Source of the DNA: Propionispora sp. 2/2-37
GTDB taxonomy: Bacteria; Bacillota; Negativicutes; Propionisporales; Propionisporaceae
DNA length: 64,000 bases
Assembly (NCBI RefSeq): GCF_001298735.1
Contig: NZ_CYSP01000005.1
Span: forward strand, 124,001-188,000
Direction: 5' to 3'
Under the pieces are notes generated by a model. That model searched no databases. It saw only the letters and a program-made list of their open reading frames with translations, and was not told the DNA's origin. Shown one piece after another: positions 45,591 to 53,675 of the stretch (positions within the stretch are counted from its first letter, which is position 1; every line of letters begins with the position of its first letter). A program made the translations under genes and the position numbers.

Positions 45591-46394
45591 TCAGGTTAAT
45601 GTGTTAATCACTTTTAGTGCGTCGTTCAAAGCGCGTACATCATGCGTGCGGATATAGTCTACGCCCATATAGCTTAAATAAATTTCTGCCCCTAAAGTAG
45701 CTGGTCCTCTCTCGGTTACTTTGCGGTTGGTGATGTTGCCTAAAAATGATTTTCGGGAAACCCCGACAAGAATTGGTAAATTAAAATACTCCTTCAAATG
45801 CTTTATATTTTTTAGAACATAGATGGAAGACTCCGGATTAGATCCTAAGAAAAATCCCATCCCCGGATCCAAAATCATTCGTTCCAATGAAATACCTGAA
45901 TTCTGAAGTGCTTTAATACGTTCGCTAAAAAAGGTGACCATGCCCTTAAAAACCTTTTGGGGTTCAGTCTCAATAACGGTAGCCGGACCAAAACGCTGGA
46001 TGGAATGCATGATAATTAGTTTACAATTAGATTCTGCTAAATCAGGATAAATTTCAGCATGAGGGAATCCCTGAATATCATTTAAATAGTGGATATTATT
46101 CTTTAAAACGGATTTTTGAACTTCAGGCTTAAAAGTGTCTATCGAAACCGGAATATGGTGCGATAGCAAAGAATGAATAACCGGTTGTAAACGATTAATT
46201 TCTTCTTGCGGCTTCACTTCATTTGTTTCAGTATTACTGGAAGCGGCTCCTAGATCAATAATATCAGCGCCATCTTCCACAAGCTTAAGAGATTTTTCTA
46301 TAGCCTTGTTTGTATCAAGATAAAGGCCGCCGTCCGAGAAACTGTCCTCAGTAATATTTACAATTCCTAATATTTTGGGGGTAGATATTTTCAC
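45591..46394 (-). CDS. Sul-type dihydropteroate synthase
   Basis: 267-residue enzyme joining 6-hydroxymethyl-dihydropterin diphosphate with p-aminobenzoate. It keeps the pterin-site GIVNITEDSFSDGG, but elsewhere follows the mobile sulfonamide-resistance enzymes Sul1/2/3 rather than housekeeping FolP: DLGAASSNTE instead of DxGGESTRPG, YLNDIQGFP, IIMHSIQ, and the pABA-site loop DPGMGFFLGSNPESS, two residues longer than FolP's DPGFGFGKN. GVSRKSFLGN and IRTHDVRALNDAL follow. GTG start at 46394 with AGGAGAGGAG upstream. It stands alone, with no folB/folK beside it and no integron or transposon, so it looks like a chromosomal resident. Whether it confers resistance is inferred. Confidence 0.9.
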   Translation of the reverse strand: MKISTPKILGIVNITEDSFSDGGLYLDTNKAIEKSLKLVEDGADIIDLGAASSNTETNEVKPQEEINRLQPVIHSLLSHHIPVSIDTFKPEVQKSVLKNNIHYLNDIQGFPHAEIYPDLAESNCKLIIMHSIQRFGPATVIETEPQKVFKGMVTFFSERIKALQNSGISLERMILDPGMGFFLGSNPESSIYVLKNIKHLKEYFNLPILVGVSRKSFLGNITNRKVTERGPATLGAEIYLSYMGVDYIRTHDVRALNDALKVINTLT

Positions 46395-46439
46395 AAAAAG
46401 CTCTCCTCTCCTATAAGCGAAATTGAACCTCTTGTATAA

Positions 46440-46467
46440 ATTCTATCATAATATAATTTTTTATCAA
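46440..46467 (-). promoter_or_regulatory. Promoter of the Sul-type synthase gene
   Basis: On the minus strand TTGATA (46467-46462) and TAGAAT (46445-46440) are separated by 16 bases, about 45 bases before the GTG start. Confidence 0.5.
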
Positions 46468-46613
46468 TTTATCTTGCATTTGGGTTAAGCTGCCGGTCTC
46501 GTATAAACTGCTCCGGAACATCGCTGGCGGAAGGATGTTCGAAAATGACATCTGAAACGGCTTTTACAAAAAGTGCGGCAAATGGTAGAGCATCATTTTT
46601 AACCAGACGTAGC

Positions 46614-46665
46614 GAGCAGACCACACCCCATCTTGTCATTTGACAAGATGGGGTGTGGTCTGCTC
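46614..46665. repeat. 52-bp near-perfect palindrome (25-bp arms)
   Basis: Arms 46614-46638 and 46641-46665 are exact reverse complements separated by two bases. It starts 16 bases after the lipase stop (minus strand), so it probably ends lipase mRNA, but it has no T-run. The rest of 46468-46681 contains no convincing gene. Confidence 0.7.
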
Positions 46666-46681
46666 CTATGTTGTCAGGCAT

Positions 46682-47854
46682 TTATTCCAGATTGCCCAGC
46701 CTTTCGGCAAGACTTTTATACCAGGACGAAGTTAATACATTCACCCCAATGCCGCAGGCGTCCAAATGATCGGTTGTATTCAGGAGCGGCATGGAGTTCC
46801 ACTTACCTGTTTGCGGAATTCCGCTGTAATTGACAATCTCATCGGAAGACCAGATCTTTGGTCCGTCCTGAGAAATGGTATTGACCACACCGTCGTTAGG
46901 ATTCCAACTGTCATCAATCACCACGCGTCCTTGTTCATTGCGGGTATAGCTGCCGAGAAACAGAGCGGTTGGATAGAGCAGGGGAGTCATATCCGGTATG
47001 TGGGGAAGCTCACTGCCGGTCAGAAAACCGGGTATCGTTGCGCAGGTGGAATAAGAAAAATAGCTTACATCCGGCTGGGCTTTAACCCAGAGGTTCAGTT
47101 CCCGGGCCCCGTCCGTACTTAAATCCCAGTTGGCCAGGTCAGTGGAATAGTTCCATATACTGCTGGAAACTACCCGGCTGGTATAGTCGGTAAGGCTTTC
47201 TCCCGGCCTTCGATTTAAATCCCATTGATCCAGTTTAAAATCATATAGAAGATTATCGCCTACACCGGTAAAAGCGGCAAGAGAAGCCACAAAATCCTTA
47301 ACAAAATCGCCAATAACATTGATTCCGTCGGCAAGCGTGGTGCCGTCATGAGGCGCGGCAATGGTAGTAACGCTGTGAACCCAGGAATGATTACCGGCAA
47401 AGAGCGGGCTCAATGAAGTCGAAGTTGCAGAACGTTCTTCGGCACTGCCTTCCTCCAACAGCTGAACAAGGGTGCGTACCGTCTGGCCACCCATACTGTG
47501 TGCTACCAAATGGATCTTACTGCCGGCGCCTTCCGGTGTAAGGTTTCCCCATTCCGGATAAAGGCCAGGGTAGGTTCTGCCATACCGGTTATGCCCGTGC
47601 TTTTTAGCGTGGGCATAACCGTAATCAACGGTTCCTCCCTTGATATAGGCATACAGCTCACAGGCCCTGTCCCAGTTGCTGGACACCGGACCGACCACGG
47701 CAGTATACGTCGTATAGCCGTGCGAAGTAAGTTCCTGCTGATAATCCGACAACCCACCCCAGTATTTTAGTCCGAGCACTTCGTCTCTTCCCCAGCCCAT
47801 AAAGCCATGGACCAGTACGATAGGGTAATGATTAGCCCTGGATATGGTTTCTAT
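46682..47854 (-). CDS. Family I.5-like lipase, start codon lost or non-canonical
   Basis: Alpha/beta-hydrolase close in layout to Geobacillus family I.5 lipases. Reading from about 47854 the protein runs ETISRANHYPIVLVHGFMGWG (oxyanion hole HGF), then YWGG, AHSMGGQT (nucleophile Ser), GNHSWVHSVTTIAAPHDGTT, FKLDQWDLNRRPGES, NDGVVNTIS (Asp) and TDHLDACG (His). No ATG, GTG or TTG exists between the in-frame upstream stop and the HGF motif. GGAGGG (47866-47861) is six bases before an ATA at 47854-47852, exactly where ATG would be expected. The first ATG (47800) would cut off the oxyanion hole. No signal peptide. Either ATA/ATT initiates poorly or the gene is newly silenced. Confidence 0.75.
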   Translation of the reverse strand: METISRANHYPIVLVHGFMGWGRDEVLGLKYWGGLSDYQQELTSHGYTTYTAVVGPVSSNWDRACELYAYIKGGTVDYGYAHAKKHGHNRYGRTYPGLYPEWGNLTPEGAGSKIHLVAHSMGGQTVRTLVQLLEEGSAEERSATSTSLSPLFAGNHSWVHSVTTIAAPHDGTTLADGINVIGDFVKDFVASLAAFTGVGDNLLYDFKLDQWDLNRRPGESLTDYTSRVVSSSIWNYSTDLANWDLSTDGARELNLWVKAQPDVSYFSYSTCATIPGFLTGSELPHIPDMTPLLYPTALFLGSYTRNEQGRVVIDDSWNPNDGVVNTISQDGPKIWSSDEIVNYSGIPQTGKWNSMPLLNTTDHLDACGIGVNVLTSSWYKSLAERLGNLE

Positions 47855-48134
47855 GTTAATCCCTCCTCGCGTTATATAGTATGTATATGACCGGACCCTT
47901 TTTTATGTCACCATCATGGTTGAATTTTAGTGGGGAGGGTTAAGACAAACTTCTCTTGAGAAGATAGAGACACTATTTCTTACGGAAGAATTGGCAAGTT
48001 TGCGGGCTTGGTATTTATACGATTTACTTATTAGCATACTAAAATAGGACCAGTATTGTGGCAATGTTTTGTTATTTTTGAATTTAGCGAACAATGCTAC
48101 AATTAGCTTGTAATAAAAACGGGGGGAAATCCAG

Positions 48135-49964
48135 ATGAAAGAGCTACAACCACGTCAAAAACAAATTTTGAAGTATTTGTTGCCGATGGAAGATTTTACA
48201 CCTGTTAGAAAAATTGCCGCCATATTACATTGCTCGACTAAGACGGTACGCAACGACTTGATGGTGCTAGAGGAAAATGGAATCAATCTGGAAAAAATGT
48301 CCGGAAAAGGCATTCGTATTCTACCGCCCCAAAAAAACGATGTAGAAGATGTTCTGCAGGAGGAGAATAGTTTAGGTGCTTTATCCATTGAGCACAGAAG
48401 AATGAAAATCATCTTTGAACTGTTGGAAGGGACAAAAGATAAAATATCCATTCAGTCTTTGTCGGATAAATATTTTGTCAGCAAAACTTCCATCGCCAAT
48501 GATTTAAAAGTGATTGAAGATAAATTAGCCAAGTACAATTTGCGTCTCAGGAAGGACACGCAGGGAACACAGCTGGTTGGCTCGGAAATGGACATCCGTA
48601 AAGCCATGGTGGATATTTTGAATATGCTCATCAGTTCAAAAACCGTATTTCAGGAAGAACCCTCCCGAATCGACAGAGAAACCATCCTGGAGCTGGAAGA
48701 GCATTTCGGCAAATACCAGGTGGACCAAGTGAAAGCAATCATTGAAAAGGCGGAAAAACTGTTACATTTTAAAATAACCGAACCTTATTATATCAATCTG
48801 GTAACCCATATATTGATTCTTATTCACCGGACCAAAAACGGAAAGACGATTTATTCGGAACTAAAAACCGAAACGGGAAACTATGATTCCTCTTTTTACG
48901 GTGTATCGCAAAAAATGGCCCATTGGCTGGAAGATATATTTTCCATACAGATCAATCAGGAAGAGGTCTTTTATATTTACCGTTACTTGACTTCTTCCGG
49001 CGGCATTGTTGCCCAGGAAACTAAGAAGCCGAATGAAGTCGACCAATATTTAGAAAAAATAGCCAGGAAGATGATTCGGTTAAGTTCTGCTATCTGCCCG
49101 CTACAGCTTACGTTCAGCCAGTCCTTGTATAATGATTTGCTTCTCCATCTAAGGCCCATGATGAACCGGATTGTTTATAATATCGAAATTAAAAATCCAT
49201 TGCTGGATGAAATTAAAGAGGAATTTCCGGATTTGATGCTGCTGTTAAAGCTGGTTGTTCTAAAAATAAGATTACAGTATAAGCTGCCTCCCATAAGTGA
49301 AGCGGAAATCAGTTATATCGTTGTTTATTTTCAATCGGCCATCGAAGAGGCCATCAGCAAAAAAAGAGTGATCATTGTCTGTTCCACCGGTGTCGGCACA
49401 TCGCATCTATTGAGAAAACGGATAAAGAATCATTTTCCGGAATGGAATATCGTCAAGATTATTTCCGCCAAAGAGCTGGAGGGTGACCTTGACCTTGAGT
49501 CTGTTGATTTAATTATTTCAACGGTAAAGCTCAATATTTCACTAAATAAACCGGTGGCGTATGTAAGCGCCTTATTTAATAAAGCCGATGAAAAAAGAAT
49601 AAGAGAATCACTGGCAAGTGATTGCCGGGAGCTGATGCCTGAAGAGACGGAAAAGACAGTCATAGAAGATTATCATCAGTTAAGCAAAGCAGAATTGGCC
49701 AGAGAGATTTCACAGGCCAATCTCATTAATTGCATGGCAATCAATGACTCATTGGAATTATGCCTGTATAAAAGGCAAGGTTCAGATAAAAACAGGCAAA
49801 ATATTCGGATCATTAAACAGGTCAGAGGTAAAAACAAAGTAAAGCTGCTGGTGCTGATTAGAGGGGATGAAGACCTATCAGAAAATATAATCAGAAATTT
49901 ATACCGCATGTTGCTAGAGAACTACACGGGAGGGATACCAAATGGATTTATCAACAGTTATTGA
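48135..49964 (+). CDS. PRD-domain PTS-controlled transcriptional activator (MtlR/BglG-like)
   Basis: 609 residues. N-terminal helix-turn-helix (RQKQILKYLL ... CSTKTVRNDLMVLEE) and a second winged-helix region (about 90-160), two PRD domains (about 185-400, conserved His in ILILIHRTK and in LLLHLRPMMNR), a galactitol-type IIB-like domain with Cys in VIIVCSTGVGTSHLL and a degenerate C-terminal IIA-like part. DNA-binding activator rather than RNA antiterminator by domain order. GGGGGGAAA ribosome binding site. Overlaps the PTS IIA gene by 23 bases; controls the fructose-type operon. Confidence 0.88.
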   Translation: MKELQPRQKQILKYLLPMEDFTPVRKIAAILHCSTKTVRNDLMVLEENGINLEKMSGKGIRILPPQKNDVEDVLQEENSLGALSIEHRRMKIIFELLEGTKDKISIQSLSDKYFVSKTSIANDLKVIEDKLAKYNLRLRKDTQGTQLVGSEMDIRKAMVDILNMLISSKTVFQEEPSRIDRETILELEEHFGKYQVDQVKAIIEKAEKLLHFKITEPYYINLVTHILILIHRTKNGKTIYSELKTETGNYDSSFYGVSQKMAHWLEDIFSIQINQEEVFYIYRYLTSSGGIVAQETKKPNEVDQYLEKIARKMIRLSSAICPLQLTFSQSLYNDLLLHLRPMMNRIVYNIEIKNPLLDEIKEEFPDLMLLLKLVVLKIRLQYKLPPISEAEISYIVVYFQSAIEEAISKKRVIIVCSTGVGTSHLLRKRIKNHFPEWNIVKIISAKELEGDLDLESVDLIISTVKLNISLNKPVAYVSALFNKADEKRIRESLASDCRELMPEETEKTVIEDYHQLSKAELAREISQANLINCMAINDSLELCLYKRQGSDKNRQNIRIIKQVRGKNKVKLLVLIRGDEDLSENIIRNLYRMLLENYTGGIPNGFINSY

Positions 49965-50397
49965 TGAAAACAGAATTAACCTGGAATTAGATGTAGCCAA
50001 TAAAGCGGAGGCGATAGAAGCGCTGGCCGATATGCTAATGCAGTCAGGCTCCTTATCCTCTAAGGAGAGTTTTATAAATGATGTGTATGTAAGGGAAGCC
50101 GCAGGACAAACCGGTATAGGAGGTGGGATTGCAATTCCTCACGGCAAATCCAAAAGCGTATTGAAAACTTCGCTGGCGATTGGCCGGACGAAACAGCCGA
50201 TTGAATGGGAGTCGCTAGATGAAGAACCTGTCCGGTGTATTATCTTATTTGCGGTGAAGGAAGCAGACAGTACGACCGTACACGTACGGTTATTGGGACA
50301 GTTTGCAGGAAAATTGGCTGACGATAACGTTGTGGAAACGTTGCTGACCAGCGCAGATGCAAAAGAAATTATTGCTATCCTTAGTGAAGAAAATTGA
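49942..50397 (+). CDS. PTS fructose-type IIA component
   Basis: 151-residue IIA of the Fru/Ntr family, phosphorylated His in IAIPHGKSKSV at about residue 70. The start lies within the regulator gene (23-base overlap), with CGGGAGGG upstream. Works with the IIB and IIC that follow. Confidence 0.92.
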   Translation: MDLSTVIDENRINLELDVANKAEAIEALADMLMQSGSLSSKESFINDVYVREAAGQTGIGGGIAIPHGKSKSVLKTSLAIGRTKQPIEWESLDEEPVRCIILFAVKEADSTTVHVRLLGQFAGKLADDNVVETLLTSADAKEIIAILSEEN

Positions 50398-50415
50398 GAA
50401 AATGGAGGGGTTACC

Positions 50416-50727
50416 ATGAACATTGTCGGCATTGCTGCTTGTACCTCCGGAATTGCGCATACCTATATTGCCAAAGAAAAACTGATAAAAGCCGCTAAAG
50501 CCTTAAATCACACCATTCATATTGAAACGCAGGGGACGATAGGAACCGAGGATGAGCTAGCGGCGAAGGACATCGAGGCGGCCGATGTGGTCATTATTGC
50601 AGCGGACATTAAAGTTGGCGGTAAAGAACGTTTTCAAGGTAAAAAAGTGGTGGAAGTACCAACCCATATTGCGATTAAATCTCCCAAGGCATTATTGAAC
50701 AAAATCCAGGCGGAACTGGGAATTTAA
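50416..50727 (+). CDS. PTS fructose-type IIB component
   Basis: 103-residue IIB. Phosphocysteine in GIAACTSGIAHT (about Cys9), followed by IHIETQGTIGTEDEL, typical of the FruA/FrwB group. TGGAGGGG ribosome binding site. Confidence 0.93.
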   Translation: MNIVGIAACTSGIAHTYIAKEKLIKAAKALNHTIHIETQGTIGTEDELAAKDIEAADVVIIAADIKVGGKERFQGKKVVEVPTHIAIKSPKALLNKIQAELGI

Positions 50728-50749
50728 AAAACGAATGGAGGTTATCAGT

Positions 50750-51832
50750 ATGTTCGAAAAACTGCAGTTGAAAAAACATGCCATGACGGGAATATCGTAT
50801 ATGCTTCCCTTGGTAGTGGCTTCGGGGCTGCTCATTGCCATCGGCAATATCGTTGGCGGCAATCCGAATGTAATCTCCGATTATAAACAAGGCTATAGTC
50901 TGTGGGAAGCGGCAGTTACCTTAGGCGTATATGGCATGGGGCTGATCCCGGCCGTTATGGCGGCGGCCATTGCCTATTCCATTGCGGACAGGCCGGGGAT
51001 TGCGCCGGGCTTATTAATGGGGATGATTGCCAACGCCATGGGGGCCGGTTTTCTGGGCGGCATGCTGGGCGGCTACTTGTCCGGCTGGTGTGTTAACTAC
51101 CTTAAGAGCCATATCAAAGTTCCGGTGTGGGCGCAGGGCTTAATGCCGATGATGATTGTTCCGCTGTTGGCATCCTTGATTGTAGGTTTCATTATGTTCT
51201 TTATCATTGGCCGGCCGATTGCAGCGGCATCGTTTGCCCTGAAAGACATGCTGGTTAATATGCAGGGCGGCTCCAAAGCCATGTTCGGGGCCATTATGGG
51301 AGCCATGGCCGCATTTGATTTCGGCGGCCCGGTAAATAAAGTCGCCTCTTTATTTGCAGACGGATTGCTGATCGAAAAAGTGTATGGACCGGAAGCCATT
51401 AAAATCTGCGCATCCATGATTCCTCCGTTTGGCGTAACCTTATCCTGGCTGATCAGAAGAGCAAGATACAGCAAAAGTGAAGCCGACAATATCAAAATAG
51501 CCTTTCCGATGGGAATTTGCATGATCACGGAGGGTGTTATCCCGATTGCGGCCGTTGATCCGATCCGGGTTATATTTTCTTGCTCCTTTGGCGCGGCCAT
51601 CGGCGGTATGCTGATCATGCTGCTGGATGTAGGTTCTCCGGTTCCTTCGGGCGGCATGTTTATCGTCCCGGCCATGCAAAATCCGTTGGGCTTTTTAGTT
51701 GCCTTAGGTGTTGGCAGCATTGTTACGGCATTATTACTGGTAGCGTTAAAAAAGGACGCTGCCCAGCAGCAAGAGGCAAGTGATGACGACGAAGAGGAAG
51801 AGGTTGATTTGTCAGGCGTCACGATAAAATAA
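50750..51832 (+). CDS. PTS fructose-type IIC permease
   Basis: 360-residue polytopic permease of the fructose family. N-terminal KKHAMTGISYMLPLVVASGLLIAIG, FDFGGPVNKVA and an EGVIPIAAVDPIRV motif typical of FrwC/FruA-IIC. A charged, acidic C-terminal tail (DDDEEEEVD). TGGAGGT before ATG 50750. Confidence 0.93.
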   Translation: MFEKLQLKKHAMTGISYMLPLVVASGLLIAIGNIVGGNPNVISDYKQGYSLWEAAVTLGVYGMGLIPAVMAAAIAYSIADRPGIAPGLLMGMIANAMGAGFLGGMLGGYLSGWCVNYLKSHIKVPVWAQGLMPMMIVPLLASLIVGFIMFFIIGRPIAAASFALKDMLVNMQGGSKAMFGAIMGAMAAFDFGGPVNKVASLFADGLLIEKVYGPEAIKICASMIPPFGVTLSWLIRRARYSKSEADNIKIAFPMGICMITEGVIPIAAVDPIRVIFSCSFGAAIGGMLIMLLDVGSPVPSGGMFIVPAMQNPLGFLVALGVGSIVTALLLVALKKDAAQQQEASDDDEEEEVDLSGVTIK

Positions 51833-51852
51833 CTTTAGAAGGAGTATGCCAC

Positions 51853-52704
51853 ATGTATGTCTCCATGACGAATATGCTAAATAAAGCCAATGCCGGATCG
51901 TATGCTGTTATGGCAATCAATTGCTTCAATTTAGAAACAGCCAGAACGGTAATACGGGCTGCCGAACAAGAAAACGCCCCGATTATTGTCAATCTGTATC
52001 AGGATCATTTGGTAAATCATTGCGACAGTGAATTGATTACACCTATAGTAAAAATCTTAGCCAACAGAGCAAAGGTTGAGGTGGCACTGAACTTTGATCA
52101 TGGGCAGGACGTCTTGCTTTTGAGAAAGGCAATAGAGGACGGATTTTCCTCGGTTATGGTAGATGCCTCGCGTTTCGGCCTGGAGGGGAATATCGCCATG
52201 ACCAAAGAAATCGTTGATTTTGCTCATCCTCAAGGAGTAAGCGTGGAAGGGGAAATTGGCTGCATCGGAGCTACGGAAGGGGCCGGATATACCGAGAACT
52301 CGATGTATACAGACCCGGAGGAAGCATTCCGTTTTGCAAAAGAAACCGGAATTGATGCTTTAGCCGTTTCCATCGGTTCTTCCCACGGGAATTACCCTGA
52401 GGACATGATCCCCGAATTTGATTTTGAACGGTTAAAAGAGATCAAGCAATTGACGGATATGCCGCTGGTTCTTCATGGCGGTTCCGGTTCAGGTGAGATA
52501 AATATCCTGCAGGCGGTTAAATACGGAATTAATAAGATCAATGTCGGCTGCGATTTTATGAATGCCAATGTCGCTGCCGTAAAAAACAGGCTCCGGCAAC
52601 AGCCGGATATCAATTATTACGATTTAGTCGGCCAGGTGGAAAAAGAAAGTCTGGAAATCGTAAGGCATTATATACGATTATCCGGTTCAAACAATAAAAA
52701 CTAA
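51853..52704 (+). CDS. Class II ketose-bisphosphate aldolase, copy 1
   Basis: 283-residue member of the FbaA/GatY/KbaY family. Zinc and catalytic residues in NFDHGQD (Asn replaces the first His of the usual HLDH, catalytic Asp and zinc His kept), GSSHGNYP and VLHGGSGSGE, then GINKINVGCD. Should cleave a ketose phosphate. Followed after 15 bases by a paralogue. AAGGAG ribosome binding site. Confidence 0.87.
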   Translation: MYVSMTNMLNKANAGSYAVMAINCFNLETARTVIRAAEQENAPIIVNLYQDHLVNHCDSELITPIVKILANRAKVEVALNFDHGQDVLLLRKAIEDGFSSVMVDASRFGLEGNIAMTKEIVDFAHPQGVSVEGEIGCIGATEGAGYTENSMYTDPEEAFRFAKETGIDALAVSIGSSHGNYPEDMIPEFDFERLKEIKQLTDMPLVLHGGSGSGEINILQAVKYGINKINVGCDFMNANVAAVKNRLRQQPDINYYDLVGQVEKESLEIVRHYIRLSGSNNKN

Positions 52705-52719
52705 AGGGGATAAAAGACT

Positions 52720-53583
52720 ATGCTAATGAATATGAAAGAGTTGCTGTCAGTGGCGCAAAAACATCAGTTTGCCGTACCGGCTTTTAATGTAAGCAGCAGC
52801 ATGATATTAAAAGGCGTTATGGAAGCCTGCCGGGAAAAAAAGGCTCCGGTGATTATTGCAATTCACCCGGATGAATTGTCCTTCGTTGAGGACAGCTTTA
52901 TTGCCGGCGTACGGGAAGAAATCATAAAAAGCAAGATTCCGGCAGTCATCCACCTGGATCACGGCGGGAGTTTTGAGCAGATCATCAGAGCTATTCACTG
53001 CGGTTTTACTTCCGTAATGATTGACGCCTCGCTGCTGTCCTTTGAAGAGAATGTTGCTATTACCAGAAAAGTCATTGAAGTGGCCCATGCCGTTAATGTT
53101 TCCGTGGAAGCCGAGCTGGGAACAATCGGGACAACCGGCAACGGCGGCGAGGCCGGTACGCACGAAATTATCTATACGAAACCGGATACGGTGAAAGAAT
53201 TTGTCGCCAGAACCGGTGTGGATACCCTGGCGATTGCCATCGGCACATCACACGGCATTTACCCCAAAAATATGCAGCCTAAGTTAAGGCTGGATTTATT
53301 AAAGGAAATCAGAGCGATGGTTGATATACCGCTGGTACTGCACGGCGGCTCGGCCAATTCCGATACGGAAATCGCCGAATCGGTAAAGCTTGGGATATCC
53401 AAAATCAATATATCCAGTGATATCAAGGATGCGTTTTATAAAAAATGCCGTGAAGTGCTGCAGGATCCGGTCATCCGCGAGCCTAACACCATCTATCCGC
53501 CCTGCATTGAAGCAATGAAAAGCGTTGTATATCATAAAGTCGACCTATTCAATGATGCCGATAAAGTAAAATATTATCAATAA
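52720..53583 (+). CDS. Class II ketose-bisphosphate aldolase, copy 2
   Basis: 287 residues; HLDHGGS with catalytic Asp and zinc His, GTSHGIYP, VLHGGSANSD and GISKINISSD. Clearly diverged from the adjacent copy 1 (different insert after the second zinc region), so not a recent duplicate; the pair may have different stereochemistry or form a heteromer. AAAGGGG ribosome binding site. Confidence 0.87.
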   Translation: MLMNMKELLSVAQKHQFAVPAFNVSSSMILKGVMEACREKKAPVIIAIHPDELSFVEDSFIAGVREEIIKSKIPAVIHLDHGGSFEQIIRAIHCGFTSVMIDASLLSFEENVAITRKVIEVAHAVNVSVEAELGTIGTTGNGGEAGTHEIIYTKPDTVKEFVARTGVDTLAIAIGTSHGIYPKNMQPKLRLDLLKEIRAMVDIPLVLHGGSANSDTEIAESVKLGISKINISSDIKDAFYKKCREVLQDPVIREPNTIYPPCIEAMKSVVYHKVDLFNDADKVKYYQ

Positions 53584-53634
53584 CATTAAGCGAAAATTGC
53601 TATTTATAATAACAAACAGATAGATATAGTTGCA

Positions 53635-53669
53635 AACCTCCCATGTCGGGGAAAGGGATATGGGAGGTT
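53635..53669 (+). promoter_or_regulatory. Hairpin sequestering the manA ribosome binding site
   Basis: AACCTCCCAT (53635-53644) pairs perfectly with ATGGGAGGTT (53660-53669), which contains the Shine-Dalgarno GGGAGG of the following gene. Folding would mask the site and may tune translation. Confidence 0.5.
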
Positions 53670-53675
53670 ACTTAC

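Noticed and set aside
46469-46681. 70-codon minus-strand open frame after the lipase gene
   Set aside because: It spans the 52-bp palindrome, lacks a ribosome binding site and matches no family I recognise; only the last 45 codons look protein-like and could be an old remnant.
48135-49964. Interpretation of the PRD protein as an RNA-binding antiterminator
   Set aside because: It begins with helix-turn-helix motifs rather than the short CAT RNA-binding domain, and no RAT/terminator pair was seen before the operon.
51097-51822. 241-codon minus-strand open frame within the fructose PTS IIC gene
   Set aside because: Mirror of a hydrophobic plus-strand protein; Pro/Met/Ile-rich with no motif or start signal.
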